A model generated the notes under the pieces. It ran no database searches. It saw only the letters and a program-made list of their open reading frames with translations, and had not been told where the DNA came from. This document shows positions 1 to 9,204 of a DNA stretch of 64,000 bases, piece by piece. The first letter of the stretch is position 1; each line of letters opens with the position of its first letter. The stretch covers positions 1 to 64,000 of the forward strand of contig NZ_JACSWC010000421.1 in NCBI RefSeq assembly GCF_016888165.1. The letters run 5' to 3'. The position numbers and the translations under genes are program-made. The stretch is from Halomicronema sp. CCY15110 (GTDB lineage Bacteria > Cyanobacteriota > Cyanobacteriia > Phormidesmidales > Phormidesmidaceae).

Positions 1-581
1 AACCTAGCTGATTGAGCGGAGTCGAAATCAGCGACTGGTTCGACTGATTCGACGTTTAATTCGGCCCAGCTACTTACCACAGCTTTTTTTCGGCTGGAGT
101 CATGTTTTTTCAAAGTTCCTTGGCTCTGGGGATGAGAGCAGGATTATAAGGTAGATGGAAGTCGCTTTCGTTGAGTTGGGTCATGGGATTCCCCGCTGTC
201 GCCGCTCCCTTGAAAAAGGGGCTCTTTCAGATTTCCCCCTAGACAAAGATTCCCCCCTTTGGCTAGCGCAGCTATGCCCGGAGGGCTTTAGGGGGATCAG
301 CAGTCGCTTGACGCTAAACAGATACCTTAAAGCTCCCCAGGCTGTCGCGGAAGATCCGGTTTGCCGCAAAAACTTAAAGGTACGGTGAGAGGAAAGTTGT
401 TGGCCCAGGCTGTCTGTGGTTAGCGTCTAGCGACTGCCGATCGCGCTTTCATCACCGGGCCGCGCACCATGGTCAAAGCCTTGATCTGGGCGGGGCTGAT
501 CAGCGGCTGTGCTGCATTCTGCTATTCAGTGCCGTCGGACTTGATGCCCGTGCCTGCGGGGTCGCAGTCGCGATCGCTCGC
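1..581. other. Gene-free left end with repeat fragments
   Basis: I see no convincing gene here. The short open frames have no recognisable product and poor start signals. Positions 12-27 carry TTGAGCGGAGTCGAAA, the same 16-mer as one arm of the inverted repeat at 14875-14925. Around 210-290 the text is rich in runs of C and G (a CTTGAAAAAGGGG-like block followed by CCCCCT blocks), which is typical of dispersed intergenic repeats in cyanobacteria. Positions 571-600 contain back-to-back cgatcgc motifs just past the end of the phosphatase gene, which could form its terminator. Confidence 0.5.
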
Positions 582-1223
582 TCACAGGAGCGATCGCACT
601 TGCGCCATCAAATCGCTGGGCTCATGGCAGAGGCAATCGGCTCCAGCCGCCGTCAGTTCATTCACCGTGCCAAATCCCCAGGTCACGCCAATCGCCCGCA
701 CGCCGTTGTGCTTGGCCCCATGGATGTCGTGGCGGCGATCGCCAATCATGACCGCAGCTTCAGGGCTAATGCCCTCGGTGGTTAACAAGTGGGCGATCAG
801 GTCGGCTTTATGGACGCGATCACCGTTCAACTCACTGCCATAGACGCCTTGGAAAAACGATGCCAGTTGAAAGTGCGCCACAATTTTTTTGGCAAAGACT
901 CGTGGTTTGGAGGTACAAACCCAGGTCGTGTGGGGCGATCGCGCCAACTCCGCCAGCATCGCGGCAATGCCTTCATAGACTTCGTTTTCATACAATCCGA
1001 CGGTCGCAAAGCGATCGCGATAGAGCCTGACCGCCTCAGCCGCTTGTTCTGCATTACCCAACACGGCGACAAAGGAATCCTGTAAGGGAGGGCCGATCCA
1101 CTCGCTGAGGCTGCTCTCAGCGGGGAGCGGTTGTCCCAATTGCTGCAAGGCATAACCAATGCAGGCGGTGATGCCTTGATAGGGATTTGTCAGAGTACCG
1201 TCGAGATCAAACAGCAGATGCAT
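582..1223 (-). CDS. HAD-superfamily phosphatase (phosphoglycolate phosphatase / 5'-nucleotidase-like)
   Basis: This is a 213-residue haloacid-dehalogenase hydrolase. HAD motif I appears at the N-terminus as LFDLDGTLT (nucleophile Asp and acid/base Asp). Motif II is represented by the VCTSKP region with its Thr/Ser and Lys, and motif III by MIGDRRHDIHGA. A helical cap between motifs I and II suits the phosphoglycolate phosphatase (Gph)/PpaX class, which removes phosphate from small cytosolic metabolites. The substrate cannot be read from sequence; 2-phosphoglycolate from photorespiration is one possibility. I use the ATG at 1223, five codons inside a TTG-initiated frame, because it directly precedes motif I. 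It lies 39 bp downstream of cls on the same strand and may be co-transcribed with it. Confidence 0.85.
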   Translation of the reverse strand: MHLLFDLDGTLTNPYQGITACIGYALQQLGQPLPAESSLSEWIGPPLQDSFVAVLGNAEQAAEAVRLYRDRFATVGLYENEVYEGIAAMLAELARSPHTTWVCTSKPRVFAKKIVAHFQLASFFQGVYGSELNGDRVHKADLIAHLLTTEGISPEAAVMIGDRRHDIHGAKHNGVRAIGVTWGFGTVNELTAAGADCLCHEPSDLMAQVRSLL

Positions 1224-1262
1224 AGAGCAACAAGACAATGAGGCGGCGACATGCGGGCAAGG

Positions 1263-2693
1263 TTACTGCAAAGGGGCCATGAGCCGGGCGGCCCGCACGG
1301 CCAGGCGAAACCCCAGGGAGCGGCGATCGTATTCCCTCAGATCCACCCGATCGGAATTGGCAAAATCGTCTAACAGCATGGCTTCCACCTGGGCTAATAA
1401 GGGGCCGTTGAGGGCAAACGCCATTACCTCAAAATTCAAATGAAAGGAGCGGTTGTCAAGATTGACCGTGCCCACCCCAGCGATCGTGTCGTCCACTAGC
1501 ACCACCTTTTGGTGCATGAACCCTTGGCGGAAGCGGTAAACCTGAATGCCCGCCTGTTGTAGTTCGTTGTAATAGGAAAACGAGCAGAGATAAACCGTTT
1601 GATGATCGGGGTGAGCGGGGAGCAGGATCCGCACATCGACCCCCCGCAGGGCCGCCATTTTGAGCGTGGACAGGGTCGTTTCATCCGGCACAAAATAGGG
1701 GCTGGCAATCCACAAGCGCTGCCGGGCCAGATTGAACGCGCTGTTGAAAAACAAGGTGCAGGTGGGCAACTCGTCTGCCGGGCCAGAGGGCAAAATCAAG
1801 ACCGATTCGGCGGTGTGGGGCGCAGGGGTCACTTGCCAGTTGACCTCGGGGATGGTGTCCGTGGCCCAATACCAGTCTTGCAGAAAGGAGATTTGGAGGC
1901 CCTGAACGGCGGGGCCTTGCAGGCTTAAGTGGGTATCGCGCCAATAGCCAAAGCGACGATCGCGCCCCAGATATTCATCCCCAATGTTGAGGCCGCCGAC
2001 AAAGCCGATGCGGCCATCCACGACCATAATTTTGCGGTGGTTGCGAAAGTTGAGTTGAAAGCGGTTGCGGAGGCCTTTGGTGCTGCGAAAGGCGGTGACC
2101 TGAATGCCGCTTTGCTGGAGCCGTTGCGGGAGCGATCGCGGCAGCTGATGAGAACCAATTTCGTCATAGCTCAGATAAACCCGAACGCCTTGCTCCGCTT
2201 TGGCCCTTAAAGCCGCCATCACCTCCCGACCAATTGCATCATCTTTAATGATGTAAAACTGAAACAAAATATAGCTCTGAGCCGTGGCGATGGCCTGTAG
2301 CAGCGCGGCAAATGTCGCCTCGCCGTTGACGAGTAGTTGGGCCTGATTGTGGGACGTAAACGGCACCCTCGCTAGCGTCCGGATGAGCTGTTCTAATGGT
2401 TTGACGACCGCTGGCAAAGGCTGGACATAGGGAGCCAGATTTTGCTGAATGTAAGAAATCTTGGCCTGATACTCCGCACTGGCCCGACGAATGGCTTCGG
2501 GATAGCCGCGAAAGCGGGTGCGGCCCAAAATCCAATACAGCGGCATCGCCACCCAGGGAAAGGTGATCAGGGCGATGCTCCAGGCGATCGCACTCTGGGA
2601 GGATCGCACATTCATCACCGCGTGGGCGGCATTGAGCACCCCCAACAGTTGCACCAAGAGGACGAATACACTGATGACGGCGGTAAGTTGCAT
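1263..2693 (-). CDS. cls: Cardiolipin synthase (phospholipase D family)
   Basis: This 476-residue membrane enzyme condenses two phosphatidylglycerols (or PG with CDP-diacylglycerol) to cardiolipin. The N-terminus has two hydrophobic segments (about 1-25 and 38-57), as in bacterial ClsA. Two complete phospholipase D HKD motifs follow: HRKIMVVD near residue 219 and HQKVVLVD near residue 394. Each is followed by the usual G..N(I/L)..(E/R) stretch (GGLNIGDEYLGRD; GTVNLDNRSF). The length fits the family. Start is the ATG at 2693. The HAD gene follows 39 bp downstream and the EEP gene lies 115 bp upstream, all on the minus strand. Family-level confidence is high. Whether it makes cardiolipin or another PLD product is inferred from the membrane anchor and length. 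Confidence 0.93.
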   Translation of the reverse strand: MQLTAVISVFVLLVQLLGVLNAAHAVMNVRSSQSAIAWSIALITFPWVAMPLYWILGRTRFRGYPEAIRRASAEYQAKISYIQQNLAPYVQPLPAVVKPLEQLIRTLARVPFTSHNQAQLLVNGEATFAALLQAIATAQSYILFQFYIIKDDAIGREVMAALRAKAEQGVRVYLSYDEIGSHQLPRSLPQRLQQSGIQVTAFRSTKGLRNRFQLNFRNHRKIMVVDGRIGFVGGLNIGDEYLGRDRRFGYWRDTHLSLQGPAVQGLQISFLQDWYWATDTIPEVNWQVTPAPHTAESVLILPSGPADELPTCTLFFNSAFNLARQRLWIASPYFVPDETTLSTLKMAALRGVDVRILLPAHPDHQTVYLCSFSYYNELQQAGIQVYRFRQGFMHQKVVLVDDTIAGVGTVNLDNRSFHLNFEVMAFALNGPLLAQVEAMLLDDFANSDRVDLREYDRRSLGFRLAVRAARLMAPLQ

Positions 2694-2808
2694 AGCAGCT
2701 CGGAGTCAGGAACGGGCGATCAAAATCGGGGCGGTGATGGCCGCGCTGTCCCGGTAGGCAACGGACAGAACCCTGGGGACAGTGTCTTCCCCAGCGATCA
2801 GCGGGGAC

Positions 2809-3654
2809 TTATCGCGATGACACCGCGTAAAATTCCACCACCATGGGCACATGGTCAGAAGATTTTAACTTGTGCAGAACTTGGGCGCTGCCGGGCCGCA
2901 CCGCTAACCCGCGATAAAAAATGTGATCCAGCGGGTCAGACCAAAGAAATCGCTTGAGGCGGCGATCGTGCGCTTGGGGAAACAGCACCGGCGCTAAGCC
3001 TAACTGCGTCATCAGCGATCGCAGCAACGTCATCCGTTGTCTGTTCCAGGTGTTGAAATCGCCCGCGACAATCATCGGCCCCGGATGGTGCTGAATGTGG
3101 TCAGCCAATTGCTGCAACTGGGCTTGAAATTTGCCCGTGTCCACAAAGTTCAGCCCGTGGACATTTACGGTCACCAGGGTTTGCGAACGGGTCACGAGGG
3201 GATATTCGGTAATGAGAGCGACCTTGGGCGTATTGAAGACGGGTTCGTAATGTTGAGTATGCAGGTGCTGATGGTCGAGATGCTGCACCTTGGCCGCCGT
3301 CAACACGCCAAAGGCATGACGGGTGTGCAAATCACGCAAATTGGGCGCAAAATGCCAGCCGTGATCAGCAAAGGGGACTGGAGCCAGTTCCGGCGAGGCA
3401 ATGCGCACCTCTTGCAGAAAGAACAGGTCGGGATCGTATCGCTGAGCGATCGCTTCGGCCTCGGCCAACCATTCTGCTTGATGGTTATTTTTAGCAATAT
3501 TCCAATTCACCACCGCGATCGAGGCGGGATCTAACACCGTGCGCGAAAACTGCTGACACTCGATGACGGCCTCAAAGGAGGGGCTAAAGCGATCGCGCAT
3601 CGCCGCTGCATCGAAGGGCCATAACTGTGAACACAAATCGCTGAGTGAAGACAT
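2809..3654 (-). CDS. Endonuclease/exonuclease/phosphatase (EEP) family hydrolase
   Basis: This 281-residue protein belongs to the EEP superfamily (DNase I / exonuclease III / phosphodiesterase fold). Visible motifs are the metal-binding FLQEVRI segment, the GDFNTWNR catalytic block in the middle of the protein, and the C-terminal SDHVPMVVEF with the conserved Asp-His pair. No signal peptide is apparent, so it probably acts in the cytosol. The real substrate (nucleic acid, phospholipid head group or inositol phosphate) cannot be assigned from sequence. It sits 49 bp downstream of clpB and upstream of cls on the same strand. Confidence 0.8.
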   Translation of the reverse strand: MSSLSDLCSQLWPFDAAAMRDRFSPSFEAVIECQQFSRTVLDPASIAVVNWNIAKNNHQAEWLAEAEAIAQRYDPDLFFLQEVRIASPELAPVPFADHGWHFAPNLRDLHTRHAFGVLTAAKVQHLDHQHLHTQHYEPVFNTPKVALITEYPLVTRSQTLVTVNVHGLNFVDTGKFQAQLQQLADHIQHHPGPMIVAGDFNTWNRQRMTLLRSLMTQLGLAPVLFPQAHDRRLKRFLWSDPLDHIFYRGLAVRPGSAQVLHKLKSSDHVPMVVEFYAVSSR

Positions 3655-3703
3655 GTTAGCTGGGGGCAGTACATACCCACGATTGTGTCATTTTGGCGGC
3701 GGG

Positions 3704-6385
3704 TCAGGCTTCCACGGGCGTCGGCTCGTCCTCAGGGACGGGAGCCGCGATCGCCGCCTTGTCAGGCTTGCAAGTAAAGGCCAGCTTGCCGCCTTGAAGC
3801 CCGACCTGAATCGTGCCACTTTCCGGAAACGCTTCTTCCAAAATCTTGGTGGCGATGGGGTTTTCCAGTTCCTTTTGAATAGCGCGTTTCAGCGGGCGGG
3901 CACCGTAGACGGGGTCATAGCCGACCTTGGCGATGTGGTCGATCGCCGCCTTCGACAATGACAGCGACAGTTTTTGGGCTGCCAGCCGCTGCTCAATGCG
4001 CTGCACTTGAATCGACACGATGGAGCGCAATTGCGCTTGGAGCAAGGGATGGAAGAGGATCAGGTCGTCCACTCGGTTCAGGAACTCGGGCCGGAAGTGG
4101 CTACGGAGCGCCTTGAGCACGAGATCCCGCATTTCGTCGTAGCGATCGTCGTCGCCCGCCACCTCTAAAATGTGATCGCTACCGATGTTGCTGGTCATGA
4201 TCACGATGGTGTTGCTGAAATCCACCAGGTGCCCCTGGGCATCGGTGATGCGGCCATCATCCAGCACTTGCAGCAAAATATTGAACACGTCGGGATGGGC
4301 CTTTTCCACTTCGTCGAGCAGGACGACGGAATAGGGGTGACGCCGCACCGCTTCCGAAAGCTGGCCGCCCTCTTCATAACCGACATAGCCAGGAGGCGCA
4401 CCGACAAGGCGGGCGACGGCGTGCTTTTCCATGTACTCCGACATGTCAATGCGAATCAGGGCTTCTTCGGTGTCGAACATGAAGGCCGCGAGCGCCCGCG
4501 CCAGTTCCGTTTTACCCACCCCCGTTGGCCCCATAAAGAGGAAAGAGCCGAGGGGCCGACCGGGATCGTTCATGCCCGCCCGCGCCCGACGAATCGCCGC
4601 TGCGACGGCAGTAACGGCTTCTTCTTGACCAATCACCCGCTCGTGCAGGTGGCCTTCCAACCGCAGCAGTTTTTGCCGCTCGGACTCCATCAGGCGGTTG
4701 ACCGGAATGCCCGTCCATTTGGCGACAATTTCCGCAATGTCCGCTTCCAGCACCTGTTCCCGCAGCAGGGTTTTGCCCTGGGCTTGAATTTCTAGCAGAT
4801 GGGCCTCTTTAGCTTCCAGTTCCCGCTGCACGGCTTCGAGCTTGCCGTATTTAAGCTGGGCGGCTTTGTTCAGGTCGTAGGCGCGTTCGGCCTGATCCAC
4901 CTGGAGGCGCAGATGCTCTTCTTCTTCCTTCAAGGCGTTGATGGCTTCCAGGGTTTGCTTCTCCGTCTGCCATTGCCCGCTGAATTGTTCCTGACGCTCT
5001 GACAGATCGGTAATTTCTTCTTTGATGCGAGCCAGCCGTTCCTGAGCGGTGCGATAGGCCGCCCCGGAGGAGGCGTCTTCGCTTTCTAGCGACAGTTGCT
5101 CCATTTGCAGCTGCATCAGGCGGCGATCAATGACTTCCAGTTCTTCCGGTTTAGAGGTGATTTCCATCTTGAGCTTGGCAGCGGCTTCGTCCACCAGGTC
5201 GATCGCTTTATCCGGCAAAAAGCGATCGCTGATGTAGCGATCGGACATCACCGCCGCCGCCACCAGCGCCGAGTCGGCAATTTTCACCCCGTGGTGCACT
5301 TCGTAGCGTTCTTTCAAACCGCGCAGAATGGAGATCGTGTCATCGGCAGTGGGCTGCTCAACATACACCTGCTGAAAGCGGCGTTCGAGAGCGGCGTCTT
5401 TTTCGATGTGCTTGCGGTACTCATCCAGCGTCGTCGCGCCAATGCAGCGGAGTTCGCCCCGTGCCAACATCGGCTTCAGCAGGTTCCCCGCATCCATGGT
5501 GCCTTGCCCCGCCCCCGCCCCGACGACGGTGTGCAGTTCGTCGATAAACAGGACAATTTGTCCGTCGGACTCGGTGACTTCCCGCAGGACAGACCGCAGG
5601 CGGTCTTCAAACTCGCCGCGATACTTGGCTCCGGCAATTAGCGCCCCGATGTCGAGGGAAATCAGTTGACGATTTTTCAGCGATTCGGGCACGTCGCCAT
5701 TGAGGATGCGCTGGGCGAGTCCTTCCGCGATCGCGGTCTTGCCCACACCGGGTTCCCCAATCAGCACTGGATTATTTTTGGTACGGCGAGAGAGGACTTG
5801 AATCACTCGGCGAATCTCTTCATCGCGTCCGATCACCGGATCGAGATATCCCTCCCGCGCCAGCTCGGTTAGGTCGCGGCCAAATTTTTCCAACGCTTGG
5901 TAGCGATTTTCTGGGTCTTGATCGGTGACTTTTTGGCTACCGCGAATAGTTTTAATCGCCGTGACCAACTCAGCAGTGCTCACCTCAAAGCCCCGCAGCA
6001 AGCGCCGCCCGATGCGTTCATCTTCCGCAAAGCCCAACAGCAGGTGCTCCACTGAGATGAACTTGTCGCTCATGTCGAGCCGCGCCGCCTCGGATTGATC
6101 GAGCATGCGATCGAGACTTTTGCCCAAATACAAATTGCTATCGGCGGAAACCCGCACCCGCGCCTGCCGTTTGGCAAAGGTGTCCAGCTCTTTCAGCAGC
6201 ACTTCTGGATTGAGGCTGGCTTTTTGCAGCACCGTGTTCCCCAAGCCATCTTTTTGCTCTAGCAACGCCATGATGACGTGCTCGGCTTCGAGATATTGAT
6301 GGTTGTAGCGGCGAGCCACCGTTTGGGCTTCGACGATCGCATCCCATGCTTTGGTCGTGAATTTATCCGGGTCGGTGGGCTGCAT
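3704..6385 (-). CDS. clpB: ATP-dependent disaggregase ClpB
   Basis: At 893 residues this is a full-length Hsp100 disaggregase that works with DnaK to extract and refold aggregated proteins. It has the N-terminal double Clp repeat (about 1-150), a first AAA+ domain with Walker [10 protein letters not shown] near residue 205, the long Glu/Gln/Leu-rich middle coiled coil typical of ClpB (about 410-530), and a second AAA+ domain with Walker [10 protein letters not shown] near 605. The C-terminal small domain contains the [12 protein letters not shown] sensor-2 stretch. There is no IGL/F ClpP-binding loop, as expected for ClpB. The C-terminal tail is extended and acidic/Pro-rich. Start is the ATG at 6385. 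I see no CIRCE element upstream; the sequence ends in a TATATT-like box about 10 bp before the start. Cyanobacteria often carry two clpB genes, and I cannot say which this is. Confidence 0.96.
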   Translation of the reverse strand: MQPTDPDKFTTKAWDAIVEAQTVARRYNHQYLEAEHVIMALLEQKDGLGNTVLQKASLNPEVLLKELDTFAKRQARVRVSADSNLYLGKSLDRMLDQSEAARLDMSDKFISVEHLLLGFAEDERIGRRLLRGFEVSTAELVTAIKTIRGSQKVTDQDPENRYQALEKFGRDLTELAREGYLDPVIGRDEEIRRVIQVLSRRTKNNPVLIGEPGVGKTAIAEGLAQRILNGDVPESLKNRQLISLDIGALIAGAKYRGEFEDRLRSVLREVTESDGQIVLFIDELHTVVGAGAGQGTMDAGNLLKPMLARGELRCIGATTLDEYRKHIEKDAALERRFQQVYVEQPTADDTISILRGLKERYEVHHGVKIADSALVAAAVMSDRYISDRFLPDKAIDLVDEAAAKLKMEITSKPEELEVIDRRLMQLQMEQLSLESEDASSGAAYRTAQERLARIKEEITDLSERQEQFSGQWQTEKQTLEAINALKEEEEHLRLQVDQAERAYDLNKAAQLKYGKLEAVQRELEAKEAHLLEIQAQGKTLLREQVLEADIAEIVAKWTGIPVNRLMESERQKLLRLEGHLHERVIGQEEAVTAVAAAIRRARAGMNDPGRPLGSFLFMGPTGVGKTELARALAAFMFDTEEALIRIDMSEYMEKHAVARLVGAPPGYVGYEEGGQLSEAVRRHPYSVVLLDEVEKAHPDVFNILLQVLDDGRITDAQGHLVDFSNTIVIMTSNIGSDHILEVAGDDDRYDEMRDLVLKALRSHFRPEFLNRVDDLILFHPLLQAQLRSIVSIQVQRIEQRLAAQKLSLSLSKAAIDHIAKVGYDPVYGARPLKRAIQKELENPIATKILEEAFPESGTIQVGLQGGKLAFTCKPDKAAIAAPVPEDEPTPVEA

Positions 6386-6838
6386 AACGGGGTAAATATA
6401 GCGAGCGGGGATAAGTAGAAATTCCTAAGTACTTCAGTGTATCAGGGTATCTGAAAGGGGGCAGAAGGGTGGCTGGGTATGAGGGTAGCTGGGTGGGTTG
6501 GCGTTGGCGAAGCCACTCCTCAGGCGTTAGCCTGCCCAGAGGGCTGGGGTCGCGATGATGCGAGTTAGGCGAGCCGACTGGGCAGGTTAATCGACAGAAT
6601 GAGCGTTTCTACCGCCGGAACAAGAGCCGAAACCATTGATTTCTCATGCGATCGCGTCGCGCAGATAGTGCCGTTCATCTCTCTGGCTTGAGAATAAGGG
6701 GCTTAAGCCCCTTGCCTGTCGGCACCTGACTGCGGATTGCGATAAAAACGGCTAACCTTCCCAGTCGTGTCGGCGAGCCAAAATTCCTGACTCAACATCG
6801 ACCCTCACACCCTGCCACCCTCACACCCTCACACCCTC
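6386..6838. other. Intergenic spacer between clpB and gloA with several repeats
   Basis: I see no gene. The spacer holds the clpB promoter region at its left end. In the middle is an inverted repeat with arms CCTGCCCAG near 6532 and CTGGGCAGG near 6578. A perfect 18-bp palindrome AAGGGGCTTAAGCCCCTT lies at about 6697-6714. A C-rich heptamer-like repeat (CACCCTC/CACCCTG) occupies about 6800-6840 and runs into the end of gloA. Confidence 0.6.
6697..6714. repeat. Perfect 18-bp palindrome AAGGGGCTTAAGCCCCTT
   Basis: The two 9-bp halves are exact reverse complements with no loop. Similar GGGGCTTAAGCCCC elements are common in intergenic DNA of cyanobacteria (general knowledge). It may be a dispersed repeat rather than a site for one local regulator. 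Confidence 0.6.
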
Positions 6839-6840
6839 CT
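6800..6840. repeat. Short tandem C-rich repeat (CACCCTG/CACCCTC units), copy 1
   Basis: The stretch reads as repeated ACACCCTG, CCACCCTC and ACACCCTC units directly after the 3' end of gloA. It has the character of cyanobacterial short tandemly repeated repetitive (STRR) sequences. The inverse complement occurs on the other side of gloA at about 7330-7366, and a third copy lies near 52790-52865. Confidence 0.65.
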
Positions 6841-7273
6841 ACCCAACCGCCTGGACTGCTGGCTCCTCCGACTTCTTCACCGAGCCCTGGGTGCCGAGTT
6901 GAATCAATTCAATTTTGTAGCCGTCGGGGTCTTGCACAAAGGCGATGACGGTGGAGCCATGCTTCATGGGGCCAGGTTCGCGGACGACGTTGCCCCCCTG
7001 CGCTTTGATGGCGTCGCAGGTGCCGTAAATGTCATCCACACCGAGGGCAATGTGACCGTAGGCGTCGCCCAGGTCGTATTGGTCGGTGCCCCAGTTGTAG
7101 GTCAGTTCCAACACGGTGTGGTCGGACTCGTCCCCGTAGCCGACGAAGGCCAGGGTGAATTCGCCGCCGGGGTAGTCTTTTTTGCGCAGCAGCTGCATGC
7201 CCAAAATGTCGCAGTAAAACTTCAGCGACTCGTCAAGATTGCCGACGCGGAGCATGGTGTGTAGCATTCTCAT
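6839..7273 (-). CDS. gloA: Lactoylglutathione lyase (glyoxalase I)
   Basis: This 144-residue glyoxalase I isomerises the hemithioacetal of methylglyoxal and glutathione to S-lactoylglutathione, the first step of methylglyoxal detoxification in the cytosol. The protein opens with [14 protein letters not shown] and carries the expected metal ligands: His5, the Glu of LELTYN near 56, the His of YGHIAL near 74, and the Glu of KIELIQ near 122. The length is typical of the Ni-dependent bacterial form plus a short C-terminal tail. A good ribosome-binding site, AGAGGTG, precedes the ATG at 7273. The gene stands alone and is bracketed by inverted copies of a C-rich tandem repeat. Confidence 0.95.
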   Translation of the reverse strand: MRMLHTMLRVGNLDESLKFYCDILGMQLLRKKDYPGGEFTLAFVGYGDESDHTVLELTYNWGTDQYDLGDAYGHIALGVDDIYGTCDAIKAQGGNVVREPGPMKHGSTVIAFVQDPDGYKIELIQLGTQGSVKKSEEPAVQAVG

Positions 7274-7329
7274 CAGTTCACCTCTTATGTTTCAACGGCT
7301 GTTTAAAAGTATAGGGAGAAGCCTGGGGG

Positions 7330-7366
7330 AGTGTGAGGGTGGCAGGGTGTGAGGGTGGCAGGGTGT
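7330..7366. repeat. Short tandem G-rich repeat, inverted copy of the repeat at 6800-6840
   Basis: The units GTGTGAGG and GTGGCAGG alternate. This is the reverse complement of the unit order on the other side of gloA, so gloA lies between inverted repeats about 0.5 kb apart. Confidence 0.65.
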
Positions 7367-7399
7367 TGTATGAAATCCATACCGATGGCGGCAAATCAG

Positions 7400-7480
7400 G
7401 GGACGGGTCCCTTGGCTGACCTGAACCACATCGGTGAGGCCGACAGGGACCCGTCCCCTAGACCCCCAGGGACCCGTCCC
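7400..7480. repeat. Inverted repeat built from GGGGACGGGTCCCT
   Basis: One forward arm, GGGGACGGGTCCCT (about 7400-7413), is followed by two reverse-complement arms, AGGGACCCGTCCCC (about 7447-7460 and 7467-7480). Either of the last two can pair with the first to form a very stable 14-bp hairpin. It lies between gloA and the DUF3153 gene and could end transcription of the latter. Confidence 0.7.
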
Positions 7481-7507
7481 CTGGTGGCAAGCGATCGCGG
7501 CGGTTCG

Positions 7508-8218
7508 TTAGCTTTTACCGAGGCGGAGCCAGTATTTGAGGCCGTAGCCGATGAGGACGAGAAGGGCGATCGCGGCGGCCCCGATGCCGATGGGGCTGGG
7601 CACCCAAAAGTCAGCGGTGATGTCGTTCAGTGCTCCAGGCACCAGTGCCCATTGTTCTGAATGGGTCAGCTCACCCGTGGGCGATCGCACCCAGGGCGCG
7701 GTCAACCTGACGTTGCTTACCAGTAGCTGCTGCCCCTGCAACAACGGCAGTCGGGTCGCCGCCAGGTCAGGCACAGCGGTGAGATCAACCTGGATATCCA
7801 CATGGTTGAAAATCACCCCAAACCAGTTGTGCTGCCGCAAAGACAAGTGTGCGGTGATGGTTTCGCCGCTGGGCAGGCTGAGCAGTCCGCTAGTGATCGT
7901 TTCAGGCTTAAAGAAGTCGTTGAATTTGCGCTCTAGCTCGGCACCATTGTTGAAGGGAATGGTGATCGTGAGGGTTTGCTCATCCACAAACCGAATGGTG
8001 CCATCCACGGCGGCGGTGCGATCGCGCAACTCGTTCAGCCGCTGCGCCCAGTCGGGATGGGTGATCACTTCAGCCCCACGCCAATGCAGTTGCTGCACCA
8101 GTTGACCGTGGGTTTGACTGTCGAACTGGATGTTGAGGTCATATTGCAGACACCCCGTCAGCAGCAACATGCAGCCGAGCATGGCTAGCCGCCCAAGGAG
8201 TTTGAAGCCGCGCATCAT
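7508..8218 (-). CDS. DUF3153-type lipoprotein
   Basis: This 236-residue envelope protein starts with a lipoprotein signal peptide: a hydrophobic stretch ending in the lipobox LLTGC near residue 22. The mature part is an extracytoplasmic beta-rich domain resembling the cyanobacterial DUF3153 family. It ends in one transmembrane helix (IGIGAAAIALLVLIGYGLKYW) and a short basic tail. The double anchor (lipid and C-terminal helix) is the notable feature. No enzymatic residues are recognisable and the function is unknown. The start is placed at one of two adjacent ATGs (8218/8215); longer upstream reading frame would bury the signal peptide. Confidence 0.7.
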   Translation of the reverse strand: MMRGFKLLGRLAMLGCMLLLTGCLQYDLNIQFDSQTHGQLVQQLHWRGAEVITHPDWAQRLNELRDRTAAVDGTIRFVDEQTLTITIPFNNGAELERKFNDFFKPETITSGLLSLPSGETITAHLSLRQHNWFGVIFNHVDIQVDLTAVPDLAATRLPLLQGQQLLVSNVRLTAPWVRSPTGELTHSEQWALVPGALNDITADFWVPSPIGIGAAAIALLVLIGYGLKYWLRLGKS

Positions 8219-8279
8219 CAATTTATCTAGCTCGCAATGGTCACAGGCATTATCGGTGATGCGGGCTGGCAACACAACA

Positions 8280-8329
8280 AAGGCTCAGCCTGGGGAAACG
8301 TGTCAGGCACGTCCCGCAAACTGAGCCTT
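8280..8329 (-). terminator. Nested stem-loop terminator downstream of the coiled-coil gene
   Basis: Arms AAGGCTCAG (8280-8288) and CTGAGCCTT (8321-8329) pair perfectly. Between them a second perfect hairpin, ACGTG/CACGT (8298-8312), can form. Read on the minus strand the stem is followed by TGTTGTGTTG, moderately T-rich. It lies 43 bp after the stop of the 8372-8704 gene and before the DUF3153 start. Confidence 0.65.
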
Positions 8330-8371
8330 GGGCAAAACTGGCGCGAAGCTATGTTTGCCAAAGATGAAATG

Positions 8372-8704
8372 CTACTTGTTGAAGTGCTGAGTCGCAGTTT
8401 CAAAAGATTTTGCCAGCTCGTTCCAAGCGGTTTCAAAACCGGTTTGAAGATCCTGCCAGGCAGCTTCGCCAGCACTATTCATTTCCTCCCACTTGGCGAG
8501 CAAGGCATCGCGGCGGCTGGTGAGCTCCTCTAACGTGCTGTGATAGTTGATCTCAGCATTCGCTTTGGCTTGATCGGCCTTCGCCTTAAATTCTTCAATG
8601 CGAGCATTCAGCTTATCCAATTCAGCATTAACTTTAGCTTCGTAGGCATCGCGCTGATCAGCACTCGGTAACTTAGGAAGTTGTTCGGGGGTTTGAGTAG
8701 CCAT
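8372..8704 (-). CDS. Small coiled-coil protein, function unknown
   Basis: This 110-residue soluble protein is almost entirely helical, rich in Ala, Glu, Lys and Gln, with heptad-like spacing from about residue 15 to 100. There are no Cys residues, membrane segments or signal peptide. The pattern resembles small cyanobacterial stress-related coiled-coil proteins annotated only as hypothetical; I cannot name it further. The ATG at 8704 is chosen over an upstream extension because GGAG precedes it and the coiled coil starts soon after. It has its own terminator and stands as a single-gene unit. Confidence 0.65.
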   Translation of the reverse strand: MATQTPEQLPKLPSADQRDAYEAKVNAELDKLNARIEEFKAKADQAKANAEINYHSTLEELTSRRDALLAKWEEMNSAGEAAWQDLQTGFETAWNELAKSFETATQHFNK

Positions 8705-8988
8705 ATATTTGCTAACTCCATTACGGCAATCATGAATCTTTCCATGCACCGACAAGATTCATTCCAGCAAGTCGCTAACTTAGAAAAACTCATTAACTTA
8801 ATTATCAGCAAAATAGCTGCTGTGAGCGTCCGCTAATGGGGGTAAATCATGCTCTCGAACTGTCCATCCTGGGATGGATTTCTAAGTAACGCTGGGCATA
8901 GAGCAGCAGCACAGCGTTGATATTGCGACATGAGATAAATTCAAAAAGCCGGATAGAATGCCAAGCGAGGCAGGTTTGAGGATCAAGA

Positions 8989-9189
8989 ATGGGGCCATCA
9001 TCACCGCAATTCAACCCGGAAGAGTTACGTCGATGGCAGTTTGGCCTGCGGCAGGCTGACGATAACAATGTCTTTTGTCATTGCCGCCAGTGCGATCGCG
9101 AGTGGGTAGCTTCGGCTCATAACGTGCAATGCACTTGCGGCAGCACCGATGTGGAAACGATTTCTTGTTGGCAATTTCCGGATGGTTAG
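8989..9189 (+). CDS. Small Cys-rich zinc-ribbon-like protein
   Basis: This 66-residue protein has six cysteines in the order CxCxxC (residues 30-35), CxC (48-50) and a last Cys at 60. This looks like a compact zinc ribbon or similar metal-binding knuckle. It has no other recognisable domain; such proteins usually bind nucleic acid or protein partners, but that is inference. The start has a good ribosome-binding site (GAGGA, then six bases, then ATG). It is convergent with the DUF2267 gene and separated from it by a strong shared hairpin. Confidence 0.6.
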   Translation: MGPSSPQFNPEELRRWQFGLRQADDNNVFCHCRQCDREWVASAHNVQCTCGSTDVETISCWQFPDG

Positions 9190-9204
9190 GGCGGAAAAAA
9201 CTAA

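Noticed and set aside
155-388. Open frame of 77 codons near the left end
   Set aside because: The text overlaps C/G-rich intergenic repeats, there is no ribosome-binding site and no recognisable product.
469-843. Plus-strand frame with a signal-peptide-like start
   Set aside because: It overlaps the HAD phosphatase gene, which has full family motifs, so it is a shadow.
6386-6480. CIRCE heat-shock operator upstream of clpB
   Set aside because: No TTAGCACTC-N9-GAGTGCTAA pattern is present.
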